In this document: in pieces, positions 10,881 to 19,070 of the stretch | Layout of the letters: every line of letters begins with the position of its first letter | How positions within the stretch are numbered: position 1 is the first letter of the stretch | NCBI RefSeq assembly: GCF_012922555.1 | Contig: NZ_WIPK01000008.1 | Span: 1-64,000, forward strand | Direction: 5' to 3' | Length of the DNA stretch: 64,000 nucleotides | Source of the DNA: Paraclostridium dentum | GTDB lineage: Bacteria > Bacillota > Clostridia > Peptostreptococcales > Peptostreptococcaceae | Made by a program: the position numbers and the translations under genes | Notes under the pieces: model-generated | The model's input: the letters and a program-made list of their open reading frames with translations, nothing else | What the model was told of the DNA's origin: nothing | Database searches by the model: none

Positions 10881-10992
10881 TGTAAGGAAAATTAAAAAAA
10901 TGGATATGATTAATATGGGCTTTTAATAAATTTGAATAAATATAGATAATAGATTAAAATATACATATAACATATACAATCAGGAGGTAATG

Positions 10993-13215
10993 ATGGATAT
11001 AGATTCACTAAACCCCGCCCAAAAAGAAGCGGTATTAAAAACAGAAGGGCCAGTGCTTATATTAGCAGGAGCTGGTTCAGGAAAAACGAGAGTTTTAACA
11101 ACAAGAATAGCTCATCTTATGAAAAATAAAGGAGTACATCCTAGTAATATATTAGCAATAACATTTACAAATAAAGCTGCAAATGAAATGAAGGAAAGAG
11201 TTGAAGAAACTATAGATTCGGATGTTAAAGATATGTGGATAACAACTTTCCATTCATGCTGTGTTAGAATGCTTAGAAAAGATATAAATAGAATCGGATA
11301 TAATAGATCTTTCGTTATATATGATAGCTCAGACCAAGTTACTTTAGTTAAAGATTGTTTAAAGGAATTAAACTTAAGTGATAAATCTTTTGAACCTAAA
11401 GTAGTTATAAGTTACATTTCTGGAGCAAAAGATAAATTATTAAGTCCTAAAGAATATAAAGATATGCATAGAAATGATGCGAGAATGAGTAAAATTGCAG
11501 ATGTATATACTTTATACCAAGACCGTTTAAAAAGAAATAGTGCACTAGACTTTGATGATTTAATAATAAAAACTGTTGAGTTATTAAAAAAGGAAGAAAG
11601 TGTACTAGCATACTATATAAATAAATTTAGATATATAATGGTAGATGAGTATCAAGATACAAGTAAAGCTCAATATGAATTTATAAAGTTGTTAGCTAAA
11701 GAGCATCAAAACATATGTGTTGTTGGAGATGATGACCAAAGTATATATGGATGGAGAGGTGCAGATATAAGAAATATACTTGAATTTGAAAGAGACTATG
11801 ATGATGTTCATGTAGTAAAATTAGAGCAAAATTATAGATCAACTCAAGTTATATTAGATGCAGCCAATACAGTTATCTCTAATAATATAGAAAGAAAGAG
11901 AAAAAAACTTTGGAGTGAGCAAAAAGAAGGCGAAAAGATTAAGATACAAGTGACATCAGACGAGATAGAAGAAGCGGATTTTGTTGCTGATAATATATGG
12001 AGAATTCATAGAAAACAAAACAAACCTTTTAAAGATTTTGCTGTGTTATACAGAGCGAATGCACAAGCTCGTGCTATAGAGGATGCTTTAAATAGAAGTC
12101 AAATACCATATAATATATATGGAGGAACTAAATTCTATGAAAGAAAAGAAATAAAAGATTTAGTTGCATATTTAAGAGTTCTTCAAAATGTCCAAGATGA
12201 TATATCTTTAAAGAGAATAATAAATGTTCCTAAAAGAGGAATTGGACTTAGAACAATAGAAAAAATAGAAGATAGAGCTAGCTTAAAGCAAGAGAGTATA
12301 TTCTCCGTTCTTTTAGATGTAGATACTAACTCTGATATATCTACAAAAGCTAGAGCAAATATAAATGGATTTGTAGATTTAGTAGGAACTCTTAGAGTAA
12401 TAAAGGATGCTTATTCAGTAAGTAAACTTATAGAAAAAGTTTTAGATGTTACTGGATATTTAGACGAACTTGAAAAAGATAAAAATGAAGACGCTCAAGA
12501 CAGAATAGACAACTTAAAAGAGTTTATATCAATTGCTATTGAATTTGAAAATAGTAGTGAAGAAAAAGATTTAGAAACATTTTTAACTAATGTAGCTCTT
12601 ACTTCAACAGAAAGTGATGATGAAGAAAATGACAGAGTATCACTTATGACAATCCATACATCTAAGGGACTTGAGTTTCCAGTTGTCCATTTAGTTGGTA
12701 TGGAAGAAGGATTATTCCCTATATCTAGAGCAGTAAGATCTATGAGTGAATCTGATATAGAGGAAGAAAGAAGACTTTGTTATGTTGGGATAACAAGAGC
12801 TAAAAAAGAACTTTTCATGACACTTACAAAGAAAAGAACTCTTTATGGAAAAACTAATCCATCTATACAATCTAGATTTATGGAAGAACTTCCAGAGGAG
12901 TGTATAGAAAAATTAAATAAAGAAGAACATGAATTAAGCTATTCTAAAGCTAATTACAATATATTAGATAAATATAAGCAAAAATATATGAAATCTATGA
13001 ACAAGGCTAGTGTAGCAAATAAGGTAAATGCCACTATAAAAGAAAATAAACCAGAACCTACATCTGATGATATAAAATTAGGTTCAAAGGTTTATCATCC
13101 TAAATTTGGGGTAGGAACTGTAGTAGCAGCTGTTGGATCTGACTTAACAATAGCTTTTAATAATCAAGGTATAAAGAAGATAAATAAAGAATATACGACA
13201 CTTGATTTATTATAA
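10993..13215 (+). CDS. pcrA: ATP-dependent DNA helicase PcrA (UvrD/Rep family)
   Basis: A 740-residue superfamily 1A 3'-5' DNA helicase for repair and replication-fork maintenance. Motifs in order: LNPAQ (Q motif), GAGSGKT (Walker A, about 28-34), TFTNKAA, DEYQDT (Walker B), GDDDQSIYGWRGA, QNYRST, TIHTSKGLEF, and VGITRAKK. A C-terminal Tudor-like segment (KVYHPKFGVGTV) after a linker completes the PcrA layout. Two ATGs are adjacent in frame (10990 and 10993); I prefer 10993 because AGGAGG (10982-10987) is only two bases from the first. The usual partner ligA is not present on the downstream side. Confidence 0.95.
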   Translation: MDIDSLNPAQKEAVLKTEGPVLILAGAGSGKTRVLTTRIAHLMKNKGVHPSNILAITFTNKAANEMKERVEETIDSDVKDMWITTFHSCCVRMLRKDINRIGYNRSFVIYDSSDQVTLVKDCLKELNLSDKSFEPKVVISYISGAKDKLLSPKEYKDMHRNDARMSKIADVYTLYQDRLKRNSALDFDDLIIKTVELLKKEESVLAYYINKFRYIMVDEYQDTSKAQYEFIKLLAKEHQNICVVGDDDQSIYGWRGADIRNILEFERDYDDVHVVKLEQNYRSTQVILDAANTVISNNIERKRKKLWSEQKEGEKIKIQVTSDEIEEADFVADNIWRIHRKQNKPFKDFAVLYRANAQARAIEDALNRSQIPYNIYGGTKFYERKEIKDLVAYLRVLQNVQDDISLKRIINVPKRGIGLRTIEKIEDRASLKQESIFSVLLDVDTNSDISTKARANINGFVDLVGTLRVIKDAYSVSKLIEKVLDVTGYLDELEKDKNEDAQDRIDNLKEFISIAIEFENSSEEKDLETFLTNVALTSTESDDEENDRVSLMTIHTSKGLEFPVVHLVGMEEGLFPISRAVRSMSESDIEEERRLCYVGITRAKKELFMTLTKKRTLYGKTNPSIQSRFMEELPEECIEKLNKEEHELSYSKANYNILDKYKQKYMKSMNKASVANKVNATIKENKPEPTSDDIKLGSKVYHPKFGVGTVVAAVGSDLTIAFNNQGIKKINKEYTTLDLL

Positions 13216-13241
13216 AATAAAAGTTTTAAGGGGGATTTGTA

Positions 13242-14540
13242 ATGAATTCAAAAGAATTTGCAAGAAACTTAATAGGGTTTATAGAGAAAAGCCCTACAGC
13301 TTTTCACTCAGTAGAGACATCTGAAGAGTTATTAAAATTAAATGGGTTTAAAAAACTTGACTCAAGAGAAGAATGGAAACTAGAGCAAGATGGAAAATAC
13401 TATACAACTAAAAACTCATCAGCAATAGTTGCATTTACAATAAACACTAATAATTTAAAAGAAGATGGATTTAGAATAATAGGATCACATTCAGATTCTC
13501 CATCTTTTAGAGTTAAGCCAAATCCAGAAATGGAAGCTGAAAAAACTTACTTAAAATTAAATACAGAATGTTATGGAGGTCCTATACTAAATACATGGTT
13601 AGATAGACCGTTAGCAATAGCAGGAAGAGTTGTACTTAAAGGAAAAAGTGTATTAAGACCTGAGGAAACTTTAGTAAATATAAATAAACCTATATGTATA
13701 ATTCCTAATTTAGCAATACACATGAATAGAGAAGTTAATGAAGGGGTAGCTCTTAATAAGCAAAAAGACATGTTACCATTAGTGGGATTATTAAATGATT
13801 CTTTAGAAAAAGATAACTTCCTTTTAAAAACTATAGCTAAAGAATTAGGAAGAAAAATAGAAGAAATTATTGATTTTGATTTATTTTTATACGAATATGA
13901 AAAAGGAATGTTAATAGGTCCTAATGAAGAGATGATATCTTGTGGAAGATTAGATAATCTTTCAATGGCGCATGCTAGCTTACATGCACTTATAGATGCT
14001 AAATCATTAAATGGAGTAAATGTAGTTGCTGTGTTTGATAATGAAGAAGTTGGAAGTTCAACTAAGCAAGGTGCTGATTCTAATATGTTATTAAATGTAT
14101 TAGAAAGAATATCTTTATGCTTAGGTCAAAATAGAGAAGAATTTTTTAGAAGTTTATATTCTTCATTTATAATATCTGCAGACCTTGCACATGCAGTTCA
14201 TCCTAATGTAGGAGAGAAGCATGACCCAACAAATAGACCTGTTATGGGTAAAGGTCCTGTTATAAAAATAAATGCAAATCAAGCTTATACTAGTGATAGT
14301 CAATCTACAGCTGTGTATAAAACTATATGTAAAGAAGCAGGAGTAAACTGCCAAGAATTTGTTAATAGATCTGATGTAAGAGGTGGAAGTACAATTGGAC
14401 CTATATCATCTACGCATATAGATATACCATCTGTTGATGTTGGAAGTCCAATATTAGCGATGCACTCTATAAGAGAATTAGGATGCGTAGAAGATCATAT
14501 GGATATATACAAAACTTTTAAAAAGTTTTATGAATTATAA
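13242..14540 (+). CDS. M18 family aminopeptidase
   Basis: A 432-residue dinuclear zinc aminopeptidase of the M18 family (aspartyl aminopeptidase / yeast aminopeptidase I relatives). The metal-binding HSDSPSF (H near residue 84), NEEVGS (catalytic/metal glutamates), SADLAHAVHPN and the C-terminal MHSIRELG are conserved positions. It has no signal and should act in the cytoplasm on peptides, releasing N-terminal residues. SD AAGGGGGAT is 6-7 bases before the ATG. It follows pcrA by 26 bases without a terminator, so it may be co-transcribed, but a functional link is not apparent. Confidence 0.92.
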   Translation: MNSKEFARNLIGFIEKSPTAFHSVETSEELLKLNGFKKLDSREEWKLEQDGKYYTTKNSSAIVAFTINTNNLKEDGFRIIGSHSDSPSFRVKPNPEMEAEKTYLKLNTECYGGPILNTWLDRPLAIAGRVVLKGKSVLRPEETLVNINKPICIIPNLAIHMNREVNEGVALNKQKDMLPLVGLLNDSLEKDNFLLKTIAKELGRKIEEIIDFDLFLYEYEKGMLIGPNEEMISCGRLDNLSMAHASLHALIDAKSLNGVNVVAVFDNEEVGSSTKQGADSNMLLNVLERISLCLGQNREEFFRSLYSSFIISADLAHAVHPNVGEKHDPTNRPVMGKGPVIKINANQAYTSDSQSTAVYKTICKEAGVNCQEFVNRSDVRGGSTIGPISSTHIDIPSVDVGSPILAMHSIRELGCVEDHMDIYKTFKKFYEL

Positions 14541-14562
14541 GATTTAAATAGATAAATTAAAA

Positions 14563-14603
14563 AGGGGGGATGTATAAAAGGCTTTTACCTTTATACACCC
14601 CCT
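14563..14603. terminator. Strong hairpin, terminator-like on both strands
   Basis: AGGGGGGATGTATAAAAG (14563-14580) pairs with CTTTATACACCCCCT (14589-14603). The 3' flank on the plus strand is only moderately T-rich (AAATTTATT), whereas the minus strand reads into CTTTTTAATTT. It separates the aminopeptidase from the patatin gene. Confidence 0.6.
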
Positions 14604-14647
14604 AAATTTATTATATAAATAAAAACTTAGGTTAGGAGTGAATTAGT

Positions 14648-15397
14648 ATGAAAATAGGATTATGTTTAGCTGGTGGGGGAGCTAAAGGAGCCTTTCAAGC
14701 AGGTGTAATATATGGGTTATATGAAAGAGGTTTAGACTTTGATGTAATATCAGGAACTTCAATAGGAGCAATAAATGGTTATTACATATACACAAAAAAT
14801 GTTAACAAGTTGAAAGAAATGTGGATAAATATTCAGACAATTGGTGAAAACGGTGTCAAGATAGTTGATAATACTGTGGATAACTCTTTAGCAATTGATT
14901 TATTAAGCAAACTTGAGGATAACTCTAAAATTAAGAAAAACTTTTATGTAAATTATGTGCAAATTGATAATTCAAGAATGAATGAAGTTGTAGTAGATAT
15001 ATCAAAAGAAAGTTATGAGCAAGGCCTAGACAGTATAAAGTATAGTTCACTGCTTCCTTTTAGACCTTCAAAAGATTTAAGCCCATCAGAACAATTTAAA
15101 AAAGATTTAATGGATGGAATATATAATGGATATAAATTAGATGGAGGAATGATAAATAATACGTTATTAAAACCATTGATAGATGAAAAAGTTGATAAAA
15201 TTGTATTAATAACTATGAAGAAAGATTTTGAAGTACCAGATTATGTAAAGCAGGAATATAAGGAAGAAAATATAATTGTAGTAAAACCTAATATAGAATT
15301 TAGTAAAAATGCTACTTTAAATTTTGAAGGAGAGTTTTGTAAACAAATTTTTAATGAAGGATATGAAATATCTAAATCTTTAAATATTCTAGTCTAA
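14648..15397 (+). CDS. Patatin-like phospholipase family protein
   Basis: A 249-residue acyl hydrolase. The oxyanion loop GGGAKGAF (about 9-16), the nucleophile elbow GTSIG (Ser about 39) and the catalytic aspartate in LDGGMINN (about residue 165) are all intact, giving the Ser-Asp dyad of the patatin family. There is no signal peptide or membrane helix, so it is a cytoplasmic or peripheral lipase/phospholipase of unknown substrate. It stands alone between two terminator-like regions. Confidence 0.88.
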   Translation: MKIGLCLAGGGAKGAFQAGVIYGLYERGLDFDVISGTSIGAINGYYIYTKNVNKLKEMWINIQTIGENGVKIVDNTVDNSLAIDLLSKLEDNSKIKKNFYVNYVQIDNSRMNEVVVDISKESYEQGLDSIKYSSLLPFRPSKDLSPSEQFKKDLMDGIYNGYKLDGGMINNTLLKPLIDEKVDKIVLITMKKDFEVPDYVKQEYKEENIIVVKPNIEFSKNATLNFEGEFCKQIFNEGYEISKSLNILV

Positions 15398-15421
15398 TAA
15401 ATGGGAATTAGGCTCAAAATG

Positions 15422-15450
15422 TTGAATAAATCTGCGTATGCTAGTATAAT
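15422..15450 (+). promoter_or_regulatory. Sigma-A-type promoter for the P-loop protein gene
   Basis: TTGAAT (15422-15427), a 17-base spacer and TATAAT (15445-15450), 46 bases before the start codon. Confidence 0.65.
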
Positions 15451-15496
15451 AAAAAGGTTCTGAATTTGAAATATAAAAATGGAGTTGATATAAACT

Positions 15497-16093
15497 ATGG
15501 CAACTAAAAGAATTGCTGTACTAGGTGGACCTAGATGTGGGAAGACAACATTAATACAACATTTATACGTTGAAATGAAAATAGCAGGCTTAGATGTAGG
15601 TTATGCGTTAGAGTACTCAACAGAATATTTAAGAGACAAAGGTATGATAGAAACTATATCTGAACAATATGGTATATACTTAGGTCAAAAGAAAATAGAA
15701 GATGATTTATCAGGATTTGAATATGCACTAACTGATTATGCTACATTTGTACCATATGTATATGGAAGATTTATGTTAGGTGATAGAAAAAGAACTAATA
15801 AAGAAATTCAAATTTTAAAAGACTTATATTGTCTAGCTATAGAAGATATACAAAACTATGATATGATAGTTTATGTTCCAAGACAATTTGGATATGTTAA
15901 AGATGGAGTTAGATGGCAAGATGAAAGTATTGCTATACAAATAGATGAAGCTATATTAAGTTTCTTAAAGTCTGAAAATATAAATTATGTAGAAGTATCA
16001 GGATCTACTAAAGATAGAGCAAAACAAATTTTAGATTTATTAGATATTAAATACGAAGAAACTGAATTGTTAGATTCAACTGATGAAAAATAG
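15497..16093 (+). CDS. AAA-type P-loop ATPase / NadR-like kinase fold protein
   Basis: A 198-residue single-domain protein with the Walker A GGPRCGKTTLIQHL (about 9-22) followed by an ALEYSTEYLRDKG segment resembling the NadR-like ATPase (AAA_28) group, in which Y/E residues after strand 2 contact the nucleotide. A Walker B-like stretch YDMIVYVPR appears around residue 130. Nothing identifies a substrate, so nucleoside or small-molecule kinase activity is only a family-based guess. It has its own promoter and a terminator directly after its stop. Confidence 0.65.
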   Translation: MATKRIAVLGGPRCGKTTLIQHLYVEMKIAGLDVGYALEYSTEYLRDKGMIETISEQYGIYLGQKKIEDDLSGFEYALTDYATFVPYVYGRFMLGDRKRTNKEIQILKDLYCLAIEDIQNYDMIVYVPRQFGYVKDGVRWQDESIAIQIDEAILSFLKSENINYVEVSGSTKDRAKQILDLLDIKYEETELLDSTDEK

Positions 16094-16120
16094 GCTGCTT
16101 AAATAAGTAGCTTATTTTTG
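16093..16120 (+). terminator. Terminator after the P-loop protein gene
   Basis: GGCTGCTT (16093-16100) pairs with AAGTAGCTT (16105-16113) and ATTTTTG follows; the hairpin overlaps the stop codon. Confidence 0.6.
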
Positions 16121-16192
16121 TGATTTTTTATTATTATTGGTATATAATATAAAATGAGAATAAAAAAACTCATAAGAAAGGAAGTACATAAA

Positions 16193-16717
16193 ATGGAAAA
16201 TAAGAACCCTATAGTAACTATAGAAATGGAAAATGGAAAGCAAATAAAAGTTGAGTTATATCCACATATAGCTCCTAATACTGTTAAAAACTTTGTATCT
16301 TTAGTAGAATCAGGATACTATGATGGAGTTACATTCCACAGAGTTATACCTGGATTTATGATACAAGGTGGATGCCCTGATGGAAATGGAATGGGTGGAC
16401 CAGGATACTCAATAAGAGGAGAATTCACTCAAAATGGACACACTAACAACTTAAAGCATGATAGAGGAGTTATATCAATGGCTAGAACAATGGCTCCAAA
16501 CTCAGCTGGATCACAATTTTTCTTAATGCATGCTAATTCTCCACACTTAGATGGACAATATGCATCATTTGGTAGAATAATTGAAGGTATAGAAGTTGTA
16601 GATGAAATAGCTTCTGTAAGAACAGATAGAATGGACAAGCCTCAAACTCCACAAGTAATGAAAAAAGTTACTGTTGAGACATTTGGAAAAGACTATTCAG
16701 ACGTAGAAAAAATGTAG
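16193..16717 (+). CDS. Cyclophilin-type peptidyl-prolyl cis-trans isomerase
   Basis: A 174-residue single-domain cyclophilin that speeds cis-trans isomerisation of X-Pro bonds. FHRVIPGFMIQGG contains the catalytic Arg and Phe, followed by GSQFFLMH and LDGQYASFG, which form the cyclosporin/proline pocket. I chose ATG 16193: GAAAGGAAG lies about nine bases upstream and the protein then begins at the normal first strand. The in-frame ATG at 16154 would add 13 basic residues with no counterpart in the family. There is no signal peptide, so it is cytoplasmic. Confidence 0.92.
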   Translation: MENKNPIVTIEMENGKQIKVELYPHIAPNTVKNFVSLVESGYYDGVTFHRVIPGFMIQGGCPDGNGMGGPGYSIRGEFTQNGHTNNLKHDRGVISMARTMAPNSAGSQFFLMHANSPHLDGQYASFGRIIEGIEVVDEIASVRTDRMDKPQTPQVMKKVTVETFGKDYSDVEKM

Positions 16718-16727
16718 TAGATAGCTT

Positions 16728-16803
16728 GTAGGATTGTATATTGATTTCCTTCACACGACAAACTGCGTTTGTAAGTGTTTCGTCAATCAACATACAATCC
16801 TAC
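16728..16803. repeat. 76-nt palindromic intergenic element
   Basis: Arms of 19 bp (16728-16746 and 16785-16803) are complementary with one mismatch; the left arm begins GTAGGATTGTAT. The interior contains a second nested hairpin, ACAAAC-TGC-GTTTGT. No T run follows, and a conventional terminator lies 40 bases further on, so this is not needed as a terminator. It could be a small non-autonomous mobile palindrome or a structured RNA. Confidence 0.6.
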
Positions 16804-16843
16804 TTTGCTTTTATGTATAAGAAGAGTGTAGAATATAAAGGAA

Positions 16844-16878
16844 GAGAGATTCTTAAATTTTAAGAATCTCTTTTTTTA
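16844..16878 (+). terminator. Terminator downstream of the cyclophilin gene
   Basis: GAGAGATTCTTA and TAAGAATCTCT flank a short AATT loop and are followed by eight T. The rest of the 333-base gap 16718-17050 holds the palindrome at 16728 and an AT-rich stretch in which I see no clear promoter. Confidence 0.85.
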
Positions 16879-17050
16879 ATTTATTGATTATTTTATAGTT
16901 AAAAAACATAATTAGATAGCTTATTATTTGTATTTTCTATATTTATAGAAAATGAAAAATAAGTGTAGTAGAATTAAAGCGACATAAATTGTAAAAGAAT
17001 GATTTATAATACATTGTTTTCAATTAAATTCAGATAAAGGGGAACTGATT

Positions 17051-18124
17051 ATGAGCGATTATAAAGATGAAATGAATGCAATTGAAAGAAAAGCTGCGTA
17101 CTTTAGAGGAGAAAGGGTAGATAGATTACCGTGTAGTTTAATGTTTGAGGAAACTGCAGCGGTTTATGCAGGTATAGATGTAGAAGAATATTATTTTGAT
17201 TCTGACAAAATGTTAGAAGCTGAAAAATATATAGTAAGGGAACTTGGAGTAGAGAGTGCTGGAATAAATGTTACGCTAAGAGGTATGGGGGAAGCGTTTG
17301 GAAGTAAAATGGGATATAATTCAGATAGGGCATCGCATTTAATCGAACCAGCATTAAAGGATTACAAAATGTTACAGCATATGGATATAGTAAATCCATT
17401 AAAGGATGGAAGATTACCAATAATACTGGATTCTTTAGGAAAAATAAAAAAAGAATTAGGAAAAGAAGTAAGTATCGGAAGTGGGGTATCAGGTCCGATT
17501 AGTGCAGCTTCAGCTGTTAGAGGTACTACAGATTTAGTTAGAGATATGATTAAGGATAAAGAAAATTTACATAAATTATTAGATTTAATGACGGAGTGCA
17601 ATTTAGCTTATGCAAAAGAAGTATATGAACGTTATGGACTAGTTTGTGGAATTGGAGATCCAATATCTTCAGCTGATTTAATAAGTCCGAAACAGTTTAG
17701 AGAATTTGCAAAGCCATATCTTGAAAAAACTATAAATGGGATTTATAAAATTACTGGACAGAAGACAACATTACATATTTGTGGAAAAACAAAAGGTATA
17801 TGGGAAGATATTGCAGATATGAATTTATCTGCATTCAGTGTAGATAACTGTGAAGATATAGAGCTTCTTAAAAATGTAATTGGAGATAAAATGTGTATAA
17901 TAGGAAATATAGATCCTGTATCAATAGTAAGAAATGGATCTATAGATGATGTATATTCAAGTGTTAAGGAATGCATAGTAAAAGCTAGTGATAGTCCTAA
18001 TGGGTATATAGTAGCTTCTGGATGTGATATACCTGCAGGAGCGCCAATTGAAAATATAAAAGCCGTAACAGAAGCTACTAAGAAATATAGTAGGGGAATA
18101 AAAATGGGAGAAAGTATAAATTAA
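17051..18124 (+). CDS. Uroporphyrinogen decarboxylase-fold methyltransferase (MtaA/CmuA-like)
   Basis: A 357-residue URO-D superfamily protein. The C-terminal half has LHICGKT, GNIDP and SGCDIPAGAP; the HxC plus later Cys pattern matches the zinc ligands of MtaA/MtbA/CmuA-type corrinoid:thiol methyltransferases rather than heme-pathway HemE, which lacks them. It would therefore move a methyl group between a corrinoid protein and a thiol or other acceptor. No corrinoid-binding protein or other methyltransferase gene is adjacent, so the partner is unknown. The SD is AAAGGGGAA. It is monocistronic, with a strong terminator after it. Confidence 0.8.
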   Translation: MSDYKDEMNAIERKAAYFRGERVDRLPCSLMFEETAAVYAGIDVEEYYFDSDKMLEAEKYIVRELGVESAGINVTLRGMGEAFGSKMGYNSDRASHLIEPALKDYKMLQHMDIVNPLKDGRLPIILDSLGKIKKELGKEVSIGSGVSGPISAASAVRGTTDLVRDMIKDKENLHKLLDLMTECNLAYAKEVYERYGLVCGIGDPISSADLISPKQFREFAKPYLEKTINGIYKITGQKTTLHICGKTKGIWEDIADMNLSAFSVDNCEDIELLKNVIGDKMCIIGNIDPVSIVRNGSIDDVYSSVKECIVKASDSPNGYIVASGCDIPAGAPIENIKAVTEATKKYSRGIKMGESIN

Positions 18125-18132
18125 ATAGATAA

Positions 18133-18170
18133 AATAAAAAAGGTAGAAAATTTTCTACCTTTTTTATTTT
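18133..18170 (+). terminator. Terminator after the URO-D-like gene
   Basis: AAAAAAGGTAGAAAA / TTTTCTACCTTTTTT is a perfect palindrome (18136-18165) with T-rich flank, usable in both directions. Confidence 0.9.
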
Positions 18171-18194
18171 ATCTATTTATATTGAATTGACGTT

Positions 18195-18232
18195 TTGAAA
18201 ATAAATTTCTTTAAAATGAAATTAATTTTCAA
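18195..18232. promoter_or_regulatory. Candidate operator of the sialic acid operon (inverted repeat)
   Basis: TTGAAAATAAATTTC (18195-18209) and GAAATTAATTTTCAA (18218-18232) are inverted copies with one mismatch and an 8-base spacer. They lie about 70 bases upstream of the promoter. A third copy of the half-site is downstream of the start point. The RpiR-type regulator at the end of the operon is the natural candidate to bind here. Confidence 0.6.
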
Positions 18233-18298
18233 AAATGCAATAAAATTAGTTTAAAAGAGCTTAATAACAAAAAAATATTAGAAAAATATGAAAAAATA

Positions 18299-18327
18299 TT
18301 GCAAGGAAAAAGTTTGCATGGTATTAT
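18299..18327 (+). promoter_or_regulatory. Promoter of the nan operon
   Basis: TTGCAA (18299-18304), 17-base spacer, TATTAT (18322-18327). The predicted start near 18334 leaves a leader of about 37 bases before nanE. Confidence 0.7.
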
Positions 18328-18340
18328 TAAAACATAAAAA

Positions 18341-18354
18341 GAAAATAAATTTCA
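18341..18354. promoter_or_regulatory. Third half-site of the candidate nan operator
   Basis: GAAAATAAATTTCA repeats the upstream arm exactly over 13 bases (compare 18197-18209). It is placed just after the predicted transcription start, where a bound repressor would block RNA polymerase. Confidence 0.55.
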
Positions 18355-18370
18355 AAATGGAGATGTAGAA

Positions 18371-19039
18371 ATGTTAGATATTATTAAAAATAAACTGATA
18401 GTATCATGCCAAGCTTTAGAAGATGAACCACTACATAGCCCATTTGTAATGGGTAAAATGGCTAGTGCAGCTAAAGAAGGTGGAGCTGTAGCAATTAGAG
18501 CTCAAGGGGTTGAAGATATAAAAGAAATTAAAAAAGCAACATCGCTTCCTGTTGTAGGAATTATAAAGAGGAACTATGAAGATTCAGAAATATATATAAC
18601 CCCTACAAAGAAAGAAATAGATGAACTTTTAACAACTGGATGTGAAATGATAGCAATAGATGCAACTAATCGTAAAAGACCTAATAATGAAACTTTAAAA
18701 GATCTTATCGATTATATAAAAAGTAAAAATATTTTAATTATGGCGGATATATCCAATTACGAGGAGGGAGTAAATGCTCAAGAGTTAGGTGTAGATTGTA
18801 TATCCACTACATTGTCAGGGTATACTTCGTACACTAAAAGTATAGATGGACCTGATTTTGAATTAATGAGAACACTTGTTAAGGATTTACATGTACCTAT
18901 AATTGCCGAAGGAAGGATAAATACTCCTCAAGATTTACAGGAAGCTTATAAAACAGGTGTATATTCAGCAGTTGTAGGATCTGCAATTACAAGACCTCAA
19001 ATTATTACAGCAAAATTTGCAAATGCAATAAATATATAA
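18371..19039 (+). CDS. nanE: N-acetylmannosamine-6-phosphate 2-epimerase
   Basis: A 222-residue TIM barrel converting ManNAc-6-phosphate to GlcNAc-6-phosphate. Typical NanE stretches are SCQALEDEPLHSP, GGAVAIRAQG, VGIIKRNY (catalytic Lys region), DATNRKRPN and IIAEGRINTP, ending with the phosphate loop VVGSAITRP. It is the first gene of the nan operon, followed after 31 bases by nanA. SD GGAGATG is 6-7 bases upstream of the ATG. Confidence 0.95.
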   Translation: MLDIIKNKLIVSCQALEDEPLHSPFVMGKMASAAKEGGAVAIRAQGVEDIKEIKKATSLPVVGIIKRNYEDSEIYITPTKKEIDELLTTGCEMIAIDATNRKRPNNETLKDLIDYIKSKNILIMADISNYEEGVNAQELGVDCISTTLSGYTSYTKSIDGPDFELMRTLVKDLHVPIIAEGRINTPQDLQEAYKTGVYSAVVGSAITRPQIITAKFANAINI

Positions 19040-19070
19040 AAATATTATTAAAATACTGGAGGAAAGCATA

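Noticed and set aside
10990..13215. pcrA-ligA operon
   Set aside because: The usual ligA gene is not found on the downstream side; an M18 aminopeptidase gene is there instead.
16728..16803. The terminator of the cyclophilin gene
   Set aside because: No T run follows the stem and a normal terminator occurs at 16844-16878.
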